Shown one piece after another: positions 1 to 11,750 of a stretch of DNA of 64,000 nt. The DNA lies in contig OX327683.1 of assembly GCA_946807835.1 (NCBI GenBank), positions 6,763,001 to 6,827,000 on the forward strand, given 5' to 3'. The number at the start of each line of letters is the position of its first letter. Position 1 is the stretch's first letter. Below the pieces are notes generated by a model that saw only the letters and a list, made by a program, of their open reading frames with translations, had not been told where the DNA came from and made no database searches. The translations under genes were made by a program, and so were the position numbers. This stretch comes from Ailanthus altissimus (Eukaryota > Streptophyta > Magnoliopsida > Sapindales > Simaroubaceae).

Positions 1-227
1 TGCCTTTATTTTCATTTTTCACAATGTAAAATTACCTCAATTGAACTTCTCAACTTCGTATTTTGCCGCCATTGCTTTTCACCACGAACTGCTTTCTACT
101 AGGATCAGCTCCTACTGTTTTATGTAAATAGTAACTATACGTATGGACAGTAACCGTAGGTATGAATAGTAACTATATATGTGAATAGTAACCATATACA
201 TAAATAGTGACCTCCTTCAACCAAAAG

Positions 228-240
228 CTCTTATACCACT
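228..240 (-). other. Primer-binding site of the left Copia element
   Basis: On the minus strand the sequence next to the LTR reads tggtataagagc. This is one base from the usual plant Copia site tggtatcagagc, which pairs with the 3' end of initiator tRNA-Met. Confidence 0.8.
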
Positions 241-611
241 TGTTAGGAAATTGAGGGGTGATGCAGGGTCGCAGTTAAAGCGAAATTGAAAAAAATAATG
301 AAAATAAAAATAAGACAAAACACAAGTTTACGTGGTTCGGCTTTTAGCCTACGTCCACGGGCGAAGACAGAAGAATCTCTTACTATTAGAAATGGAGAAT
401 ACAAGTATTTTAGTATTTTAGCCTTACAACCCAAAACCCCAATACACCTAATTCTCTCAAATCACTCAAAAAACTCTCATAAACTTTTCAAACTCTCTCA
501 AATTTTGTAATTTAGAATGAATTGCTAAACTCTCCCATTTATAGGGAGAGTTTAGAAATGGCTGTCCACCCTTACTGAAAAATTGCTGGCACCGTGTGCC
601 AGCTACCAGCA
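241..611 (-). repeat. 5' LTR of the left Copia element
   Basis: The 371 bp repeat has TG...CA ends in both readings. The inner end (TGTTAGGAAATTG on the plus strand) matches the end of the LTR at 57065. The outer end is set by similarity to the start of the LTR at 56668 and is less certain. A perfect palindrome (GCTGGCAC CGT GTGCCAGC) lies near the outer end at 585-603. Confidence 0.85.
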
Positions 612-1866
612 TTTTTCTCATTTTTCATGATTTTTTTACATTTTTTTGGTCTTTCTTTTTCTTTTCATTTTTTGGTTGGTGGTTTCAGCTACCAATAACT
701 GCAACTTTCCTGACCGGTTGCCTCATGGGCCGCGGACGATCTTCCCAACTTTCTCAGAGTGGTAATGCCTTTGATCGAACCTTTCTAGACACGGTGAGCC
801 ACTCCGGAGCTCCAACAATGTCCCCTGAGCATCATTGACATTATTTCAGCCAACCCCTAACTGTGAAACCTGCAGCTACGTCGAATTTGCATTAACCGTC
901 TTTACTACCTTTAGATCTAGCCGCCATCCTCTATTTTTCGACCACTGCAAACTTTGATTCTGGCACCGGCTCCTGTTTACCGACGTTTGTCAACTTTGGT
1001 AATTTTGCTTATATTTGATTGGTTGATTAGATTGGATTTTGGTTAGATAGAATGAGTTCAATAAGTGTATTAAGTGTTACGACTATTTTTGTAATTTTCT
1101 CCTTAAGGTTTTTTTTGTATTTTTTTTTACGAGGGTAGGTATTCTCTTTATAAGATTGTACAATTTTTCTTGAAGGTTGGATTTATTATCCGTGATAAAG
1201 ATAATAATTTTTATATGAGATAGTTCTCTATATAAAACTTGTTTATATCTCCGTTATTAAAAAAAATAAGTTTAGGTGGACTATAAAAAATTTATCTTAT
1301 CCTAATAACAAATTTATTCAAACTGCACATTAACATTCTACAATTTTTGAGATCTACATATAATGTGATTATTTTTGTTAACGGAGCATTATAACAAAAA
1401 AAAATTAACAGTTATTATATCTACACTGTCAAATGGTAATGAGTAGAGGTATATCATTGTCACCATCAACTAGATCACCGCACGATGAGTTCAATGGAGA
1501 TGATTGTGCACTTTCACTCATTGTCGTTTAACAACAACAATTATGATAACAACCACTTTATTTTTCTATTTTGACACTCTTTCATTGTTTGTTGATAAAA
1601 ACAATCATACAATTGCATGCATTTAAAATTTTAAGTCCTATAATATTGAGGTTGAGTTAATTCACCATCGATCACCAGTAGTCTATTGTCATTTAACTGT
1701 AGCGGCGGTGGTCATTGACAGTTGCTACTATTGTTTTTTATTTAATTTTTAATTTATTTATTAAATTTTATTAAAAGTAAAAAATAAACATATTGTGACT
1801 TGTGTCATTGTAACTTATTACAAAATAACATGAGTTATTTATTTTTATATTATGACATGTATCACT

Positions 1867-1930
1867 TGTGTTTAAATTAAAAATTAATATGTAAGCATTG
1901 TGTTTAAATTAAAAATTAATATGTAAGCAT
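1867..1930. repeat. Two-copy 32 bp tandem repeat
   Basis: A 32 bp unit beginning TGTGTTTAAATT and ending GTAAGCAT occurs twice in direct succession with no mismatch, at 1867-1898 and 1899-1930. Confidence 0.9.
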
Positions 1931-2484
1931 TCAATTTGTGACAAGTATTTTTTAAGGATAAATATATAAATTTATCATTTTGATTGTTTGAATACAAAAA
2001 AATCATTATCTAGTAAGAGTTTTTGGTCCTTTTTAAAACACAATGATAGATAAATTATTTTCTAAGAATCTTAAAGATTCGGGTGTAATTTTTCCTAAAA
2101 TAATTATATAATTTAAAATTAATATGTTACGTAATATAATTTTAATTTAATATTAATATTATATAACAAATTTTATTTCAAAAAGTCTCCTAAGTGCAAC
2201 TCAATTGATTTGTGAATACGTTTTGAGTGTGCCATTTGTGTGCGTATAAAAATAGTAGGTTGATGTTTAGTGAGTAGGATTTCATATCTCGTACAAACCT
2301 TTTATATATATGAAAAAAGAGAGATAAATAATTTTGTGGGTTACATAGTTTATCATATGAAATTTTTTTAAACACGTGTTAAGATTCTGTAACATATTAT
2401 AAATTATACAAAATTTATAAATTGATTAAACAATGTTATAGTAGTGTTGCTTATCATACGATGAATTACATAATCCATTAAATC

Positions 2485-2522
2485 ATATATATATATATAT
2501 ATATATATCTCTATATATATAT
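2485..2522. repeat. (AT)n microsatellite
   Basis: There are about twelve uninterrupted AT dinucleotides, then CTCT and a second short AT run. Confidence 0.9.
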
Positions 2523-3564
2523 TACGTATATATGTGTAATAAGAATAAGGCCCAAAATAATAATTAGAAAGGTTAAATGTAGTTAACATCTTCTAATTTA
2601 TTAGAGGGTAATTGTTTATTGGCTTAATTTAGTTTATTCATTTGCTTTTATAACTTAATAATAATTTTAAGTTAATTTTGGCTTTATTAGAAAAAAATTC
2701 TCTCTCTCCCTCTTTCTTTAGCATTTTGACTTAATATAGAAAGTGAGAATAATATTATTAATTTCATTCTAAAAATATCCTTACCTAATTTTTATATTAC
2801 ATCCCTTTTCATAGAAAGCCTATCTCTTTTATTTCCTGTTATATAACAATCATAGCAAAAAATATATTGTGCTGATTAAATTTATAACTAATGTGTTATT
2901 TAATGTACTTGCAACTTAAATATTTTTGTAGGCGAAAAAAATGCAGTAAAATTCATATTAATATTATTTATATATTAATTTATATAATTATTATTTATGT
3001 ATTTTTCATAATCTTTATTAATTTAATATTAAAAAAATTAATAAGAGATCAATGTTATAATATTAGTTTTAAGTTATTTTTTAAATTAAATAAATAATTT
3101 AACGCTTATATTTAAATATTAAATAAAAAAATAAACTGGTTATTTAAATTCAGTCATTTATATCTATTCTGCATTTAATTGAATTCAACTTTATTTAAAA
3201 TTTAGTTAATAAGGTAAATTGGTCATTACATTGGACAAAGGCGGACAAATAGTTATTCTAGGATTTTAGAGAAAAAAAAAAACTAATAGATGAGAGTATC
3301 AACGTAAAGTTTTAAAATATTTCGGGTGCACATCTTATTTATGTCATACATAAGGGGTGTAGTTGTTGTTTTTCCTTAATTGAATTTATGTCTTTGTGAA
3401 ATTCAATAGTCTAAAATAGGTCGAGCTAGCCCAGCCCAACCCAACTTCTTAACTGTAGCAATGTAGTTTGCAGGCTTGTATTCGTGACTGCCACGGACCG
3501 GGCCTCTACAAGGCCCTGTTTTACTTGCATAGAGATTTTTTTTTTATAAGAACATGTAAATCTT

Positions 3565-3797
3565 AAAAATTTTAAAATTTTCAAAACTCTCTCTCATAAT
3601 TTTTTTTTCCTAAGACAAAAAATATCTCCGAAAATGATACCAAGTAGCATTCTATGAAGAATTTCTTCATTCCATGGAGTCATTCGTTAAAATTTTTAAA
3701 ACTCCCTCATAATTTTTTTTTCCTAAAACAAAAAATATCTCAAAAAATAATACCAAGTAGCATTTCATGAAGAATTTCTTCATTCCATGGAGTCATT
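3565..3797. repeat. Direct duplication abutting a 5' LTR
   Basis: Two similar units of about 110-130 bp follow each other. Both contain a CTCATAATTTTTTTT stretch, then 'ccaagtagcatt', then 'gaagaatttcttcattccatggagtcatt'-type sequence. The second unit ends exactly where the 5' LTR of the next element begins. Confidence 0.8.
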
Positions 3798-4330
3798 TGT
3801 AAAGTTAGCTTTTGTTCCCTCCTAAATTTTGGGTTAAACCTCAACAATGAGACAATTATGACAAATAAGATAATTAAAGGACAATTATGACAGTAATCAT
3901 TATGGTGAGGTAATTATGACTATTATGCCAATAATTATAATAATTATAAAAATGCAATATTGATTATTATAGTATTAATCATGGCATTAATGGCTTTCAT
4001 AAAGAAGACCTAGACCTACCCTTATATAAAGAAGACTTTTTTTTTTGGGGCTCTTTTTAAGTAGAAGATTACTTTTTCTTATACTATATATTTTTCTTTT
4101 ACTCTTTGTAATGATCATGAAGCATTGTTGTAAATACATTGATACATAGTGCATGTAAGTGAGTTTAAAGTTCGATAAGGTGGACGTAAACCCGAATTGG
4201 GTTGAACCATTATATATCTTGTGTCAATTTTTTCTTTTTTTCTCTTATTTTTATCTCTACTAAAGTATTTTTAATAAATAAATAAATTTAACTCGTTGAC
4301 TCAAAAAATTTCTAAATTTTTGGGTCAACA
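3798..4330 (+). repeat. 5' LTR of the LARD-like element
   Basis: It aligns along its length with 9151-9531. Its right end, TGGGTCAACA, sits next to the primer-binding-like sequence. It has about 155 bp, from roughly 3990 to 4150, that the 3' copy lacks. The TG start at 3798 is inferred from where the two copies stop matching. Confidence 0.72.
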
Positions 4331-4350
4331 ATTTAGCGTCGTCTATGAAA
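4331..4350 (+). other. Degenerate primer-binding site
   Basis: The sequence atttagcgtcgtctatgaaa follows the LTR end directly. It matches the common plant Gypsy (Tat-lineage) motif atttggcgccgtctgtgggaa at most positions. The changes are mainly G-to-A and C-to-T, as expected from decay of methylated DNA. Confidence 0.6.
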
Positions 4351-6240
4351 AACGTAACAAAAAGTCATGAAGACTGACCATGAATTTACACAACATAAAA
4401 GATAAGTTCTTAATTTAGGTATCAATATTTAAATTTTTAAAAATGATTTCTATGACGATTAATTCAGTTGAAGATTTTTAAATTAATGCCCCAAATTTTT
4501 TTTTGAAATGAATTATGTAGTAGAGTAATTTACCTGCAAAAAAAAACTAAAAGTAAAACGATAAGGCAAGACACGACTAGAATGTACACTTAAATTGGGT
4601 ACACTAAAAAAAAATTAATTTGCATAAGTGACATTCACATGTTCAAAATGTTGAGGAAGAAAATAAATGATAGTGTAGATATAAAAAAGTGCGTAACTAT
4701 TTATTGCTTGATTTAAAAAATATATATATGTATACCAAAAAAAAAAAGATGTGTGCGCTAAAAAAAGCTGTTCGTATAAGGAAAAAAATAGCTCATACTC
4801 AATTAAAAAAAGAGATAAAAAATATTTCTGCTAATAAAAAAAGGCTTTGAAAAAAAGAAAAAAGTTGCTAAAAAAAGGGGCAGCCCTATAGAGTCAAAAA
4901 AAAAAAAAGGAAATGTGCATGTGTAAGACAACAATTGCATGCTCAGTATATATAAAAAAAACAAAAGAAAATTTGAAAGGATGAGCATGAATACCTCATC
5001 AGTAGGAGGTAACAAAAAAAAACGTTAAAAGAAGCTATGTGGGTAATGAAAAAACAAAGAAAGGAATAAAAAAAAAAACCTACTCAGACAATACAAAAAA
5101 GAGGAGAATGTATGATGAGAGAGTGGTTTCTTGGGAGAAGAATCCAAGTAAGAAAAAAAAGTATTAGAAGGGAATGAAAAAAAAAGAAGCAGTTTAGAAT
5201 TATTAAAAAAATGTACGTGTAGGATAGTTATTAAAAAATAATTTATGTGCTTTCTGCTTCCTTGAGATTGAAAAGGAAAATAGAAGGTGATAAATTCAAA
5301 GGAGATGTGCCAGCACTTCCTTAAAAAAGAGAAAAAGTTGCTCAGTTAAATAGTGAAAAAGGTGTGGGTGATGAAGTTGCCAAGTAATAAAAGAAATAAA
5401 AGATGCCACAGTTGTGTAAAAAGAAAGCTTATGCAACCATGTAAAGCAAAAAAAATTTTTTTGGTAAAAGGCTCTTAAAAAAATGAAAAAAAAATAATTT
5501 GTGTAAAAAAAATGGTACGAGCATTGCAAAGAAAAGCAGCTCGTCATAAAAAAAATATGAGTAAGTGCAGTATAAAAAAAGAGTAACTTTTATGTAGTCA
5601 TAAAAAATTATGAGCAAGTGTTATGAAGAGAGAATAACAACTCTTGTAGAATGAAAAGATAAAAAAATTATGAACAAGTACAACATGAAGAAAAAGAAAA
5701 AGGGCTTGTAAAAAATTTTATGAGCAAGTGCATGTTAAAGAAAGAAGAGCAGCTCTAGTGTAAAAAAAAAGGTATGAGTAGGTGTAGCATAAGAAAAGAA
5801 AGAAAGAACAACTCCTATTTAAAAAAATAAATTGAGTAGGTGTAAGTAAAATATGAAAAAAAAAGTTTATAATAAAAAAAGAAGGCTGCTTGGAGTAAAG
5901 AAAAAGCTACTCAAAGTAAAAAAAATGCATCCATTATGATTTATAAAAAAAAAAAATAGGCTTTAACTTTTAGAAGAGGAATAAGCCTCAGGAAAAGAAA
6001 TGAAAAAAAAGAGAGAGTTTAAGAAAACCGACCAGAGTCTTGTATAAAAGTCTTAAAGAATTTTTATTATTCAACCCTTAATATTTTAAAGAATTACAAT
6101 TTTGTCTAATAATTTTAAGAGTTTTCATATAAACCCAAACAAAGACCTTCTTATTAAGAACCCCGAGCATCTAATTCTTCTGAAGCTGACCACTTAAAAC
6201 CCCAACCCGAGTAGGTTATTTAGGCTCTCAAAATCCCCAC
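4351..6240 (+). other. A-rich interior of the LARD-like element
   Basis: The plus strand is strongly purine-rich, with many A6-A12 runs separated by short 'gagcaagtg' and 'gtgtaag' pieces. Reading frames on the opposite strand are Phe/Leu-rich products of this bias and are not genes. Confidence 0.6.
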
Positions 6241-6254
6241 TCATATTTTTTACC

Positions 6255-6860
6255 AAAATCCTAGCAAGTCCAAGAAGAAAAAATTCCAAGTAAGCCTAAG
6301 AAAATTTTGAAGTAGAAAATTCTGAGCACGAGTAAGAGTAAAAATTTCGAGTAGGTCTAAGAGAATTTTCAAATAAAAAATTTTCACGTAGGTGCAAGAG
6401 TAAAAATTTTCGAGCAGGTCCAAGAAAATTTTCAAGTAGAAAATTTTGAGCAAATATAAAAGTAAAAAAAATTTCAAGCAAGTCCGAGAAAATTTTTGAG
6501 TAGAAAATTTCGAGCAGGTTTAAGATAATTTTCAAGCAGAAAATTATAAGGAGTAAGAGAAAAAATTTCGAACAGGTATAAGAGTAAAAAAAATTCTAAT
6601 TGGGTTCGAGAGAATTTTCAAGCAAAAAATTCCGAGCAGATTCAAGAAAATTTTCAAGTAAAATATTTCGAGTAAGTATAAGAGTAAAAATATCGAGCAG
6701 GTTCAAGAGAATTTTCAAGCAAAAAATTCTGAGCGGGTGTAAGAGTAAAAAATCTGATCAAGTCCAAGATAATTTTCGATCAAAAAATTTTGAGTAGATG
6801 TAGGAGTGAAAAATTCTAAACAGGTTCAAAACTAAAGAATCTTAAGCGGGTTAAGAGCAA
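6255..6860 (+). repeat. Tandem array, unit about 55-65 bp
   Basis: About ten degenerate units are built on 'gagcaggttcaagagaa' plus 'ttttcaagcaaaaaattc'. Units differ by point changes and small indels. The array is non-coding on both strands. Confidence 0.85.
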
Positions 6861-7224
6861 GCAACCCCTAACAGGTCTAATGTTAAACTCTCAACAAAAA
6901 ATCTTGACAAGTACATGATCATGTTCTTGCTAAAAAATAGCAGGCCTAACACAAACTCAAAGAAAGGTCATCAAAGCCAAATCAATCACTGGTTGAAGAA
7001 AAAAATTTTAATGAAAGAACCCGAGCCGATAGCAAAAACTCGGAGGGTCCAATTATCCAAACACGAAAAAGTCTTATCTGAGGCCAAGCATTTGACTTGA
7101 GCTCTCATAAAAAACAAATTATGTAAGCCATTTTCTACTTAATGTTGAATTTTTGTATACGTAACTTCTCCTTTCTTGTTATAGGAAATTGACATTCATT
7201 TGTCAAGAAAATGACTCAACACCT

Positions 7225-8110
7225 TTAGAGGTATACTCCGTAGGGGGACTACATTCATAAGGTTACCCACAGACCACCAGATAGGGTAACACTCTCAGAG
7301 GAGAACCCACAGAGATGCAACACTCAAGGGGTTGACCAAGATGATATTAAAAAATAACTCCATAGGGAGGCGGCACTTATGAGGTTAACCATAGACCACC
7401 AGACAGGGTAACGCTCTCAGGGGAGAATCCTACGGACGTGCAACATATACTTTGTAAGGGGCGACACTCATAAGGTTACCTACAGACCATCAGATAGGGT
7501 AACGCTCTCAGAGGAGAACCTTATGAAGATACGACTTTGAAGATATTGAAGAATAACAATCCTAGGAGCGTGACACTCATGAGGTGACTTACAGACCACT
7601 AAATAGGGTAACACTCTCAGAAAAAAAACCTACGGACGTGCAACGTATATTTCATAGGGGGTGACACTCATAAGGTTACCCATAGACAAACAGATAGGGT
7701 AACAAACTCAGAGGAGAACCTTACAGACTTGCAACGTATACTTTGTAGAGGGGCAGCATTCATATGGTTACCCACAAACCACCGGATAGGGTAACACTAT
7801 AAGAAGAGAACACTACAAAGATACGACTGAGAAGATATTGAAAAATAATACTTAGTAGAAGGGCGTCACTCATGAGGTTACTCAAAAACCACCAGACAGT
7901 GTAACACTCCTAGAGAAGAACCCTACGGAGGTGTAGTACTCAAGGGGTTGACCGATAAGACATTGAAGACAGCAACACCCTTAGAGGTATACTCCTTAAG
8001 GGGGTTGGCATTCGTGAGGTTACCCATAGACTACCGGACAGGGTAACGCTCTCAGAGGAAAACCTTATGGAGGTGTGACACTCAAAGGGTTAACTAAGAT
8101 ATTTGTCAAG
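7225..8110 (+). repeat. Tandem array, unit about 90-140 bp
   Basis: Eight units share the core 'cactcataaggttaccca', then 'cagaccaccagatagggtaa', then 'cgctctcagaggagaacc'. Unit tails alternate between two types: 'gacgtgcaacgtata' and 'gatacgac...gatattgaa'. This gives a higher-order pattern. It is richer in GC than the surrounding element. Confidence 0.88.
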
Positions 8111-9150
8111 AAAATGACCGAGCACCTCAACGAAATTGCCTAAATTAATTCAAGGTACAACTAGCATACTTCAAAACTTTATGGTACGATTACTTGATTC
8201 ATATATCAACACTACCTTACCAGCTCAGTGTAATTTTTATTGATTTATTACTTAACACGTTCAGCAATTTATTTAAGTTTGCTCATTTATCATTCTGAAC
8301 GGTTTAATACAATAATGTACTACTCCAGGAAAGTATATCTAACCATTTTTCAGGTGTTCGTGGAGGACTTTTTATTCATGTTAATTTATTACTTAATCTG
8401 CTCAAGTATCATTCTTGTTAACCCAACAATAGTAGATTGACATTTTTTTAAGGCACCCCTTTATACCTGCAGGTTCGGATGGGATTCCATAGACTAGTTT
8501 ATCATTATTCAACCTCTATTTAAAAGTTCAGATGTGGTTCCCCAAACCGTTTTTTTATCATTACATCATTTCATCACACCATATCATCATCATCATGTTC
8601 ATCATGTTCATCACTATAGCATCATTGTTAGTTCTACACCTCTGATGATGCCCTCTTGTGAGCTTAATTATATAGGTCGGGAGCTTTCTCCACCTTAAGT
8701 GGTCCCCGACCAGGATTTCTGAGAAGAGTATCAAGAGAGGTTTTTTTATTCACAAAGGCAATAGTATAAAGTATTGGCAATGAAGGTCTGATCTTTACAA
8801 GATTTTTGAAAATCCTATAAAAAGAATTGAAGACCTCTCCATAAATGGATGATCGTCAAGACCCCATCTCACTTATTGAAGTTGATCTATATAAAAGGGT
8901 TCGTCATAACAAAAAAATAGCCCCCATGCTCTGACATGGGTAGTAAATTACTTGGAATTCTGAGTTGTATCAAGAGTTTCTTTCCTTTATTTTAAAACCA
9001 AGGCCTCTGGGTTATATTAAAGAAGTACTCATTAGCGAAACATGGGTTCCTGCATATTTAAACACTCTCGAATAAAGCCCAAAATCAGGGGGTAAAAAAA
9101 CTTTCAGCCTGAAAACAACAATAAAGTTTTCAGTATTAATAAGTTAATAC
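8111..9150 (+). other. 3' untranslated interior of the LARD-like element
   Basis: No coding frame was seen. It contains a short CATCATCAT run near 8583-8615 and, near 9088-9101, the purine-rich candidate polypurine tract. Confidence 0.5.
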
Positions 9151-9531
9151 TGAAAATTAGTAGACCCTGTTCTTTCTAAATTTTGGATCAAATCCCAATA
9201 ATAAAGTAATCATAACAAATAAAAGCAATTAAAAAACAATTATGACACTAATCATTATAGCGAGACAATCATTACTGTTATAACAACAATCATGGTAATT
9301 ATAAAAAGACAATTATAACTATTATGACAGTAATTATGGCATTAATGACATAATGCATGTGAGTGAGTCTAAAGTTCGGTAAAATAGATGTAAGCTTGAA
9401 TTGGGTTGAACCATTATATAACTTGTGTCAATTTTTTTCTCTCTCCCTCTTTATTTTTATTTCTATTAAAGTACTTTCAAAATACAAATAAATTTAATTC
9501 GTCAATAATTCTTCAAATTTTCAGATCAACA
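9151..9531 (+). repeat. 3' LTR of the LARD-like element
   Basis: This is 381 bp, shorter than the 533 bp left copy because of one internal deletion of about 155 bp and several small ones. It ends in CAACA at 9527-9531, as does the left copy. Confidence 0.72.
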
Positions 9532-10470
9532 ACTTTAAATTCCCTTCTTTTTAATTGTTTTAAAATGTATTATAATTTTTTTATTATTTTCTTAGCACTT
9601 TAATTATTTTAATGATATACGTGTGCGAATAATGTTATAATTTTTAAATGATATTTAAATTTTTTAATAAAAAATTGACATATTAAATAATTATAAAATA
9701 ATAAAATAGTATAATAAATAAATTTTAAAATTATAATATTTTACTACTGAATAATTATTTAAAATATTAATATAAAATAAAAATTTAGAGTAGCATTAAA
9801 AAAAAGTAATATTATTATGTGTGTATATAATTTTTCAAAAAGAAATAGCATCCCACGAAACACGAAATTCAATGTATAAATTGATTCACGGCATAGCGAA
9901 ATCTCGTATTCTCAAGGAATGTACCTAGAATTTTGTGACGGTTAAAATAAGTTTATAGATTTTCTTTTTTTTTTTTGAAACAAGAATTTCGTTCCACAAC
10001 TTAGAAAATGCAAAAGAGTCTACACGAAGTATCCTCTGCAATTAAAAATATAATTTTAGTCATAATATATTTTATAATATAATAATTAGAGAAGATTTAT
10101 AAATAATTCATCATAATACACTTTTAAAAGAAGTTAACATAATTTTAATATCAACTTTGAAGTTTATGAAGGAATTTTTGTACGCCAGAGGTGCTATTTT
10201 AAATAACGTACATTAATAGATTTCGTGTACTATAATTAATTGAATTTAACGAGAAAACTCTCCCACTCTTTCTTGATCCTCCACCATTATTTATAGACAT
10301 TTTTTTAAAAAAAATTTCGACTTACAGAGAAGAAATTAAATTTAGAATTTCAATTTTAGTGAAAAAAAAACCCTTTACCACTTGACTAGTTAAACAAATG
10401 CTTTATAGGCCTTCTTTATACTACAAATTTTTTTTTTGTAGAAAATACCCTAACACAAAATATTTTGCGT
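9532..10470. other. AT-rich intergenic DNA, no feature seen
   Basis: No coding frame, RNA gene or clear repeat was recognised. Confidence 0.5.
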
Positions 10471-10659
10471 TAAAATTAGGGGTGAACAAATCTTGATCGG
10501 GACATATAACGTTTCGGTTGGTTCATGTTTTTAATTAGTCAAATTTTGTATTTTTTGCCTAAATATTTTGGATCCATTTGTGACCTATTTTCCTAATTAC
10601 TTTAAATTTATATTTTGGGCTCAAAAATTTAGTTTTTATTTTTTAGACTTTATTAATAT

Positions 10660-11750
10660 TTTTATTATTAATTTTTTATTTAATTATTGTAATTTCGATA
10701 TCAATTCTAATTTCAAAATTTAAAATTTAAAATTTAAAATTTAATTTTAATTTTAATTATATTAAATATTTAATTTTAATTTTAATTATATTAAATATTA
10801 TATTTTAATTCTAGTTTTAATTTCAACTACGTTAAATGTTATAATTCAAATCTTAATCTAATTTTTATTTACATTAAATGTTATAAATTTAAATCGGTAA
10901 ATCTAATTTTAATTTTAATTACATTAAATTTTATTATTTCAATTACGTTAAATGTTATCATTTTAATTCGAATTATGTTACGTGTTATAATTTCAATTCT
11001 AATTTTAATTATGTTAAGTGTTATAATTCTAATTTTAATTGTATTAAGTGTTATAATTTTAATTTTAATTACGTTAAATGTTATAATTATAATTTCAATT
11101 ACTTTAAGTGTTATAATTTTAATTTTAATTCTAATTTTAGTTATGCTAAATGTTATAATTTTGATTCAAATTTTAATTTTAATTACATTAAATGTTATAA
11201 TTTTAAATTACAAATCTGATTTTAATTTCTGTTACGTTAAATATTATAATTTTTATTCTATTTTTAATTACGTTAAATGTTATAATTTCAAATTGCATAT
11301 TCAAATTCAAATTCAAATTCAATTACGTTAAATATTATAATTTCAAATCTAATTCTAATTTTAATTATGTTAAATATTATAATTATAATTTAATTATAAT
11401 TTTAATTACGATAAATATTATATAATTTTAATTTTAATTCTAATTTCAATTACATTAAATGTTATAATTTAAATTCAATTCTAATTTTAAATATATTAAA
11501 TGTTATAATTCCAATCCCAATTCTAATTTTTATATAATTTAAATCAAATTTTAATTTCAATTACATTAAATATTATAATTAGGATACCAATTTTAATTTC
11601 TATTACATTAAATATTATAATTTCAAATCGATAGATCCAATTTCAATTTCAATTATATTAAATGTTATAATTTTAATTTTAATTACGTTAAATATTATAA
11701 TTATAATTTATATTACATTAAATATTATAATTCAAAATTGACAAATTTCT
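10660..11750. repeat. AT-rich minisatellite upstream of the UBP gene
   Basis: About two dozen units of 28-50 bp are built on 'attttaattttaattac' followed by 'gttaaatgttataa'. Unit length varies by loss or gain of TTTTAA blocks. The left flank (10480-10530) carries 'aggggtgaacaaa' and 'cggttggttc', a motif seen in degenerate plant repeats. A Leu/Ile/Val-rich open frame at 10975-11331 is a by-product of the repeat. Confidence 0.88.

Larger units (their letters stand above)
1..611 (-). mobile_element. 5' end of a Ty1-Copia retrotransposon, cut by the window edge
   Basis: Read on the minus strand this holds, in order, an LTR (611 to 241), a tRNA-Met-type primer-binding site, an untranslated leader and the first codons of gag. 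The same order and closely similar sequence occur at 56668-57320 in the full-length Copia element of this window, so the two belong to one family. The gag start codon is at 72-70. Two in-frame TGA codons follow, at 39-37 and 21-19, so gag as read from this start is broken. The rest of the element lies left of the window. That it is a separate insertion is inferred from its unrelated flank at 612 onward and its opposite orientation. Confidence 0.88.
612..3564. other. AT-rich intergenic DNA, no gene seen
   Basis: No reading frame here resembles a protein. The first 300 bases (612-900) are richer in GC and may be an old repeat, but no family was recognised. The remainder is AT-rich with homopolymer runs and the two small repeats listed separately. 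Confidence 0.6.
3798..9531 (+). mobile_element. Non-autonomous LTR retrotransposon (LARD-like)
   Basis: Two related repeats, 3798-4330 and 9151-9531, bracket 4.8 kb of internal DNA. Both carry the 'gttgaaccattatata' motif followed by 'cttgtgtcaatttttt', and both end in CAACA. Just inside the left repeat is a sequence close to the Gypsy-type motif TTTGGCGCCGTCTGTG. A purine run with five G's near 9088-9101 could be the polypurine tract, although it lies about 50 bp before the assigned 3' LTR start. No frame in the interior resembles gag, protease, reverse transcriptase or integrase, hence the LARD call. The interior holds an A-rich stretch and two tandem-repeat blocks. No matching target-site duplication was found (TCATT against ACTTT), so the outer ends are approximate. 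Confidence 0.7.

Noticed and set aside
4803..5617. Phe/Leu-rich open frames on the minus strand that look like membrane proteins
   Set aside because: They are the complement of A-rich low-complexity sequence inside the LARD-like element; there are no conserved motifs and the frames overlap one another.
6250..6797. Repetitive open frames on both strands over the 55-65 bp array
   Set aside because: The frames follow from the tandem unit; units differ by indels that change the frame, so no protein is under constraint.
7225..8110. CRISPR-like arrangement of repeats and spacers
   Set aside because: This is a plant nuclear window. The units are contiguous diverged tandem copies of 90-140 bp, not short identical repeats with unique spacers.
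10975..11331. 118-codon Leu/Ile/Val-rich frame
   Set aside because: It is produced by the TTTTAATTTTAATTA minisatellite and has no family similarity.
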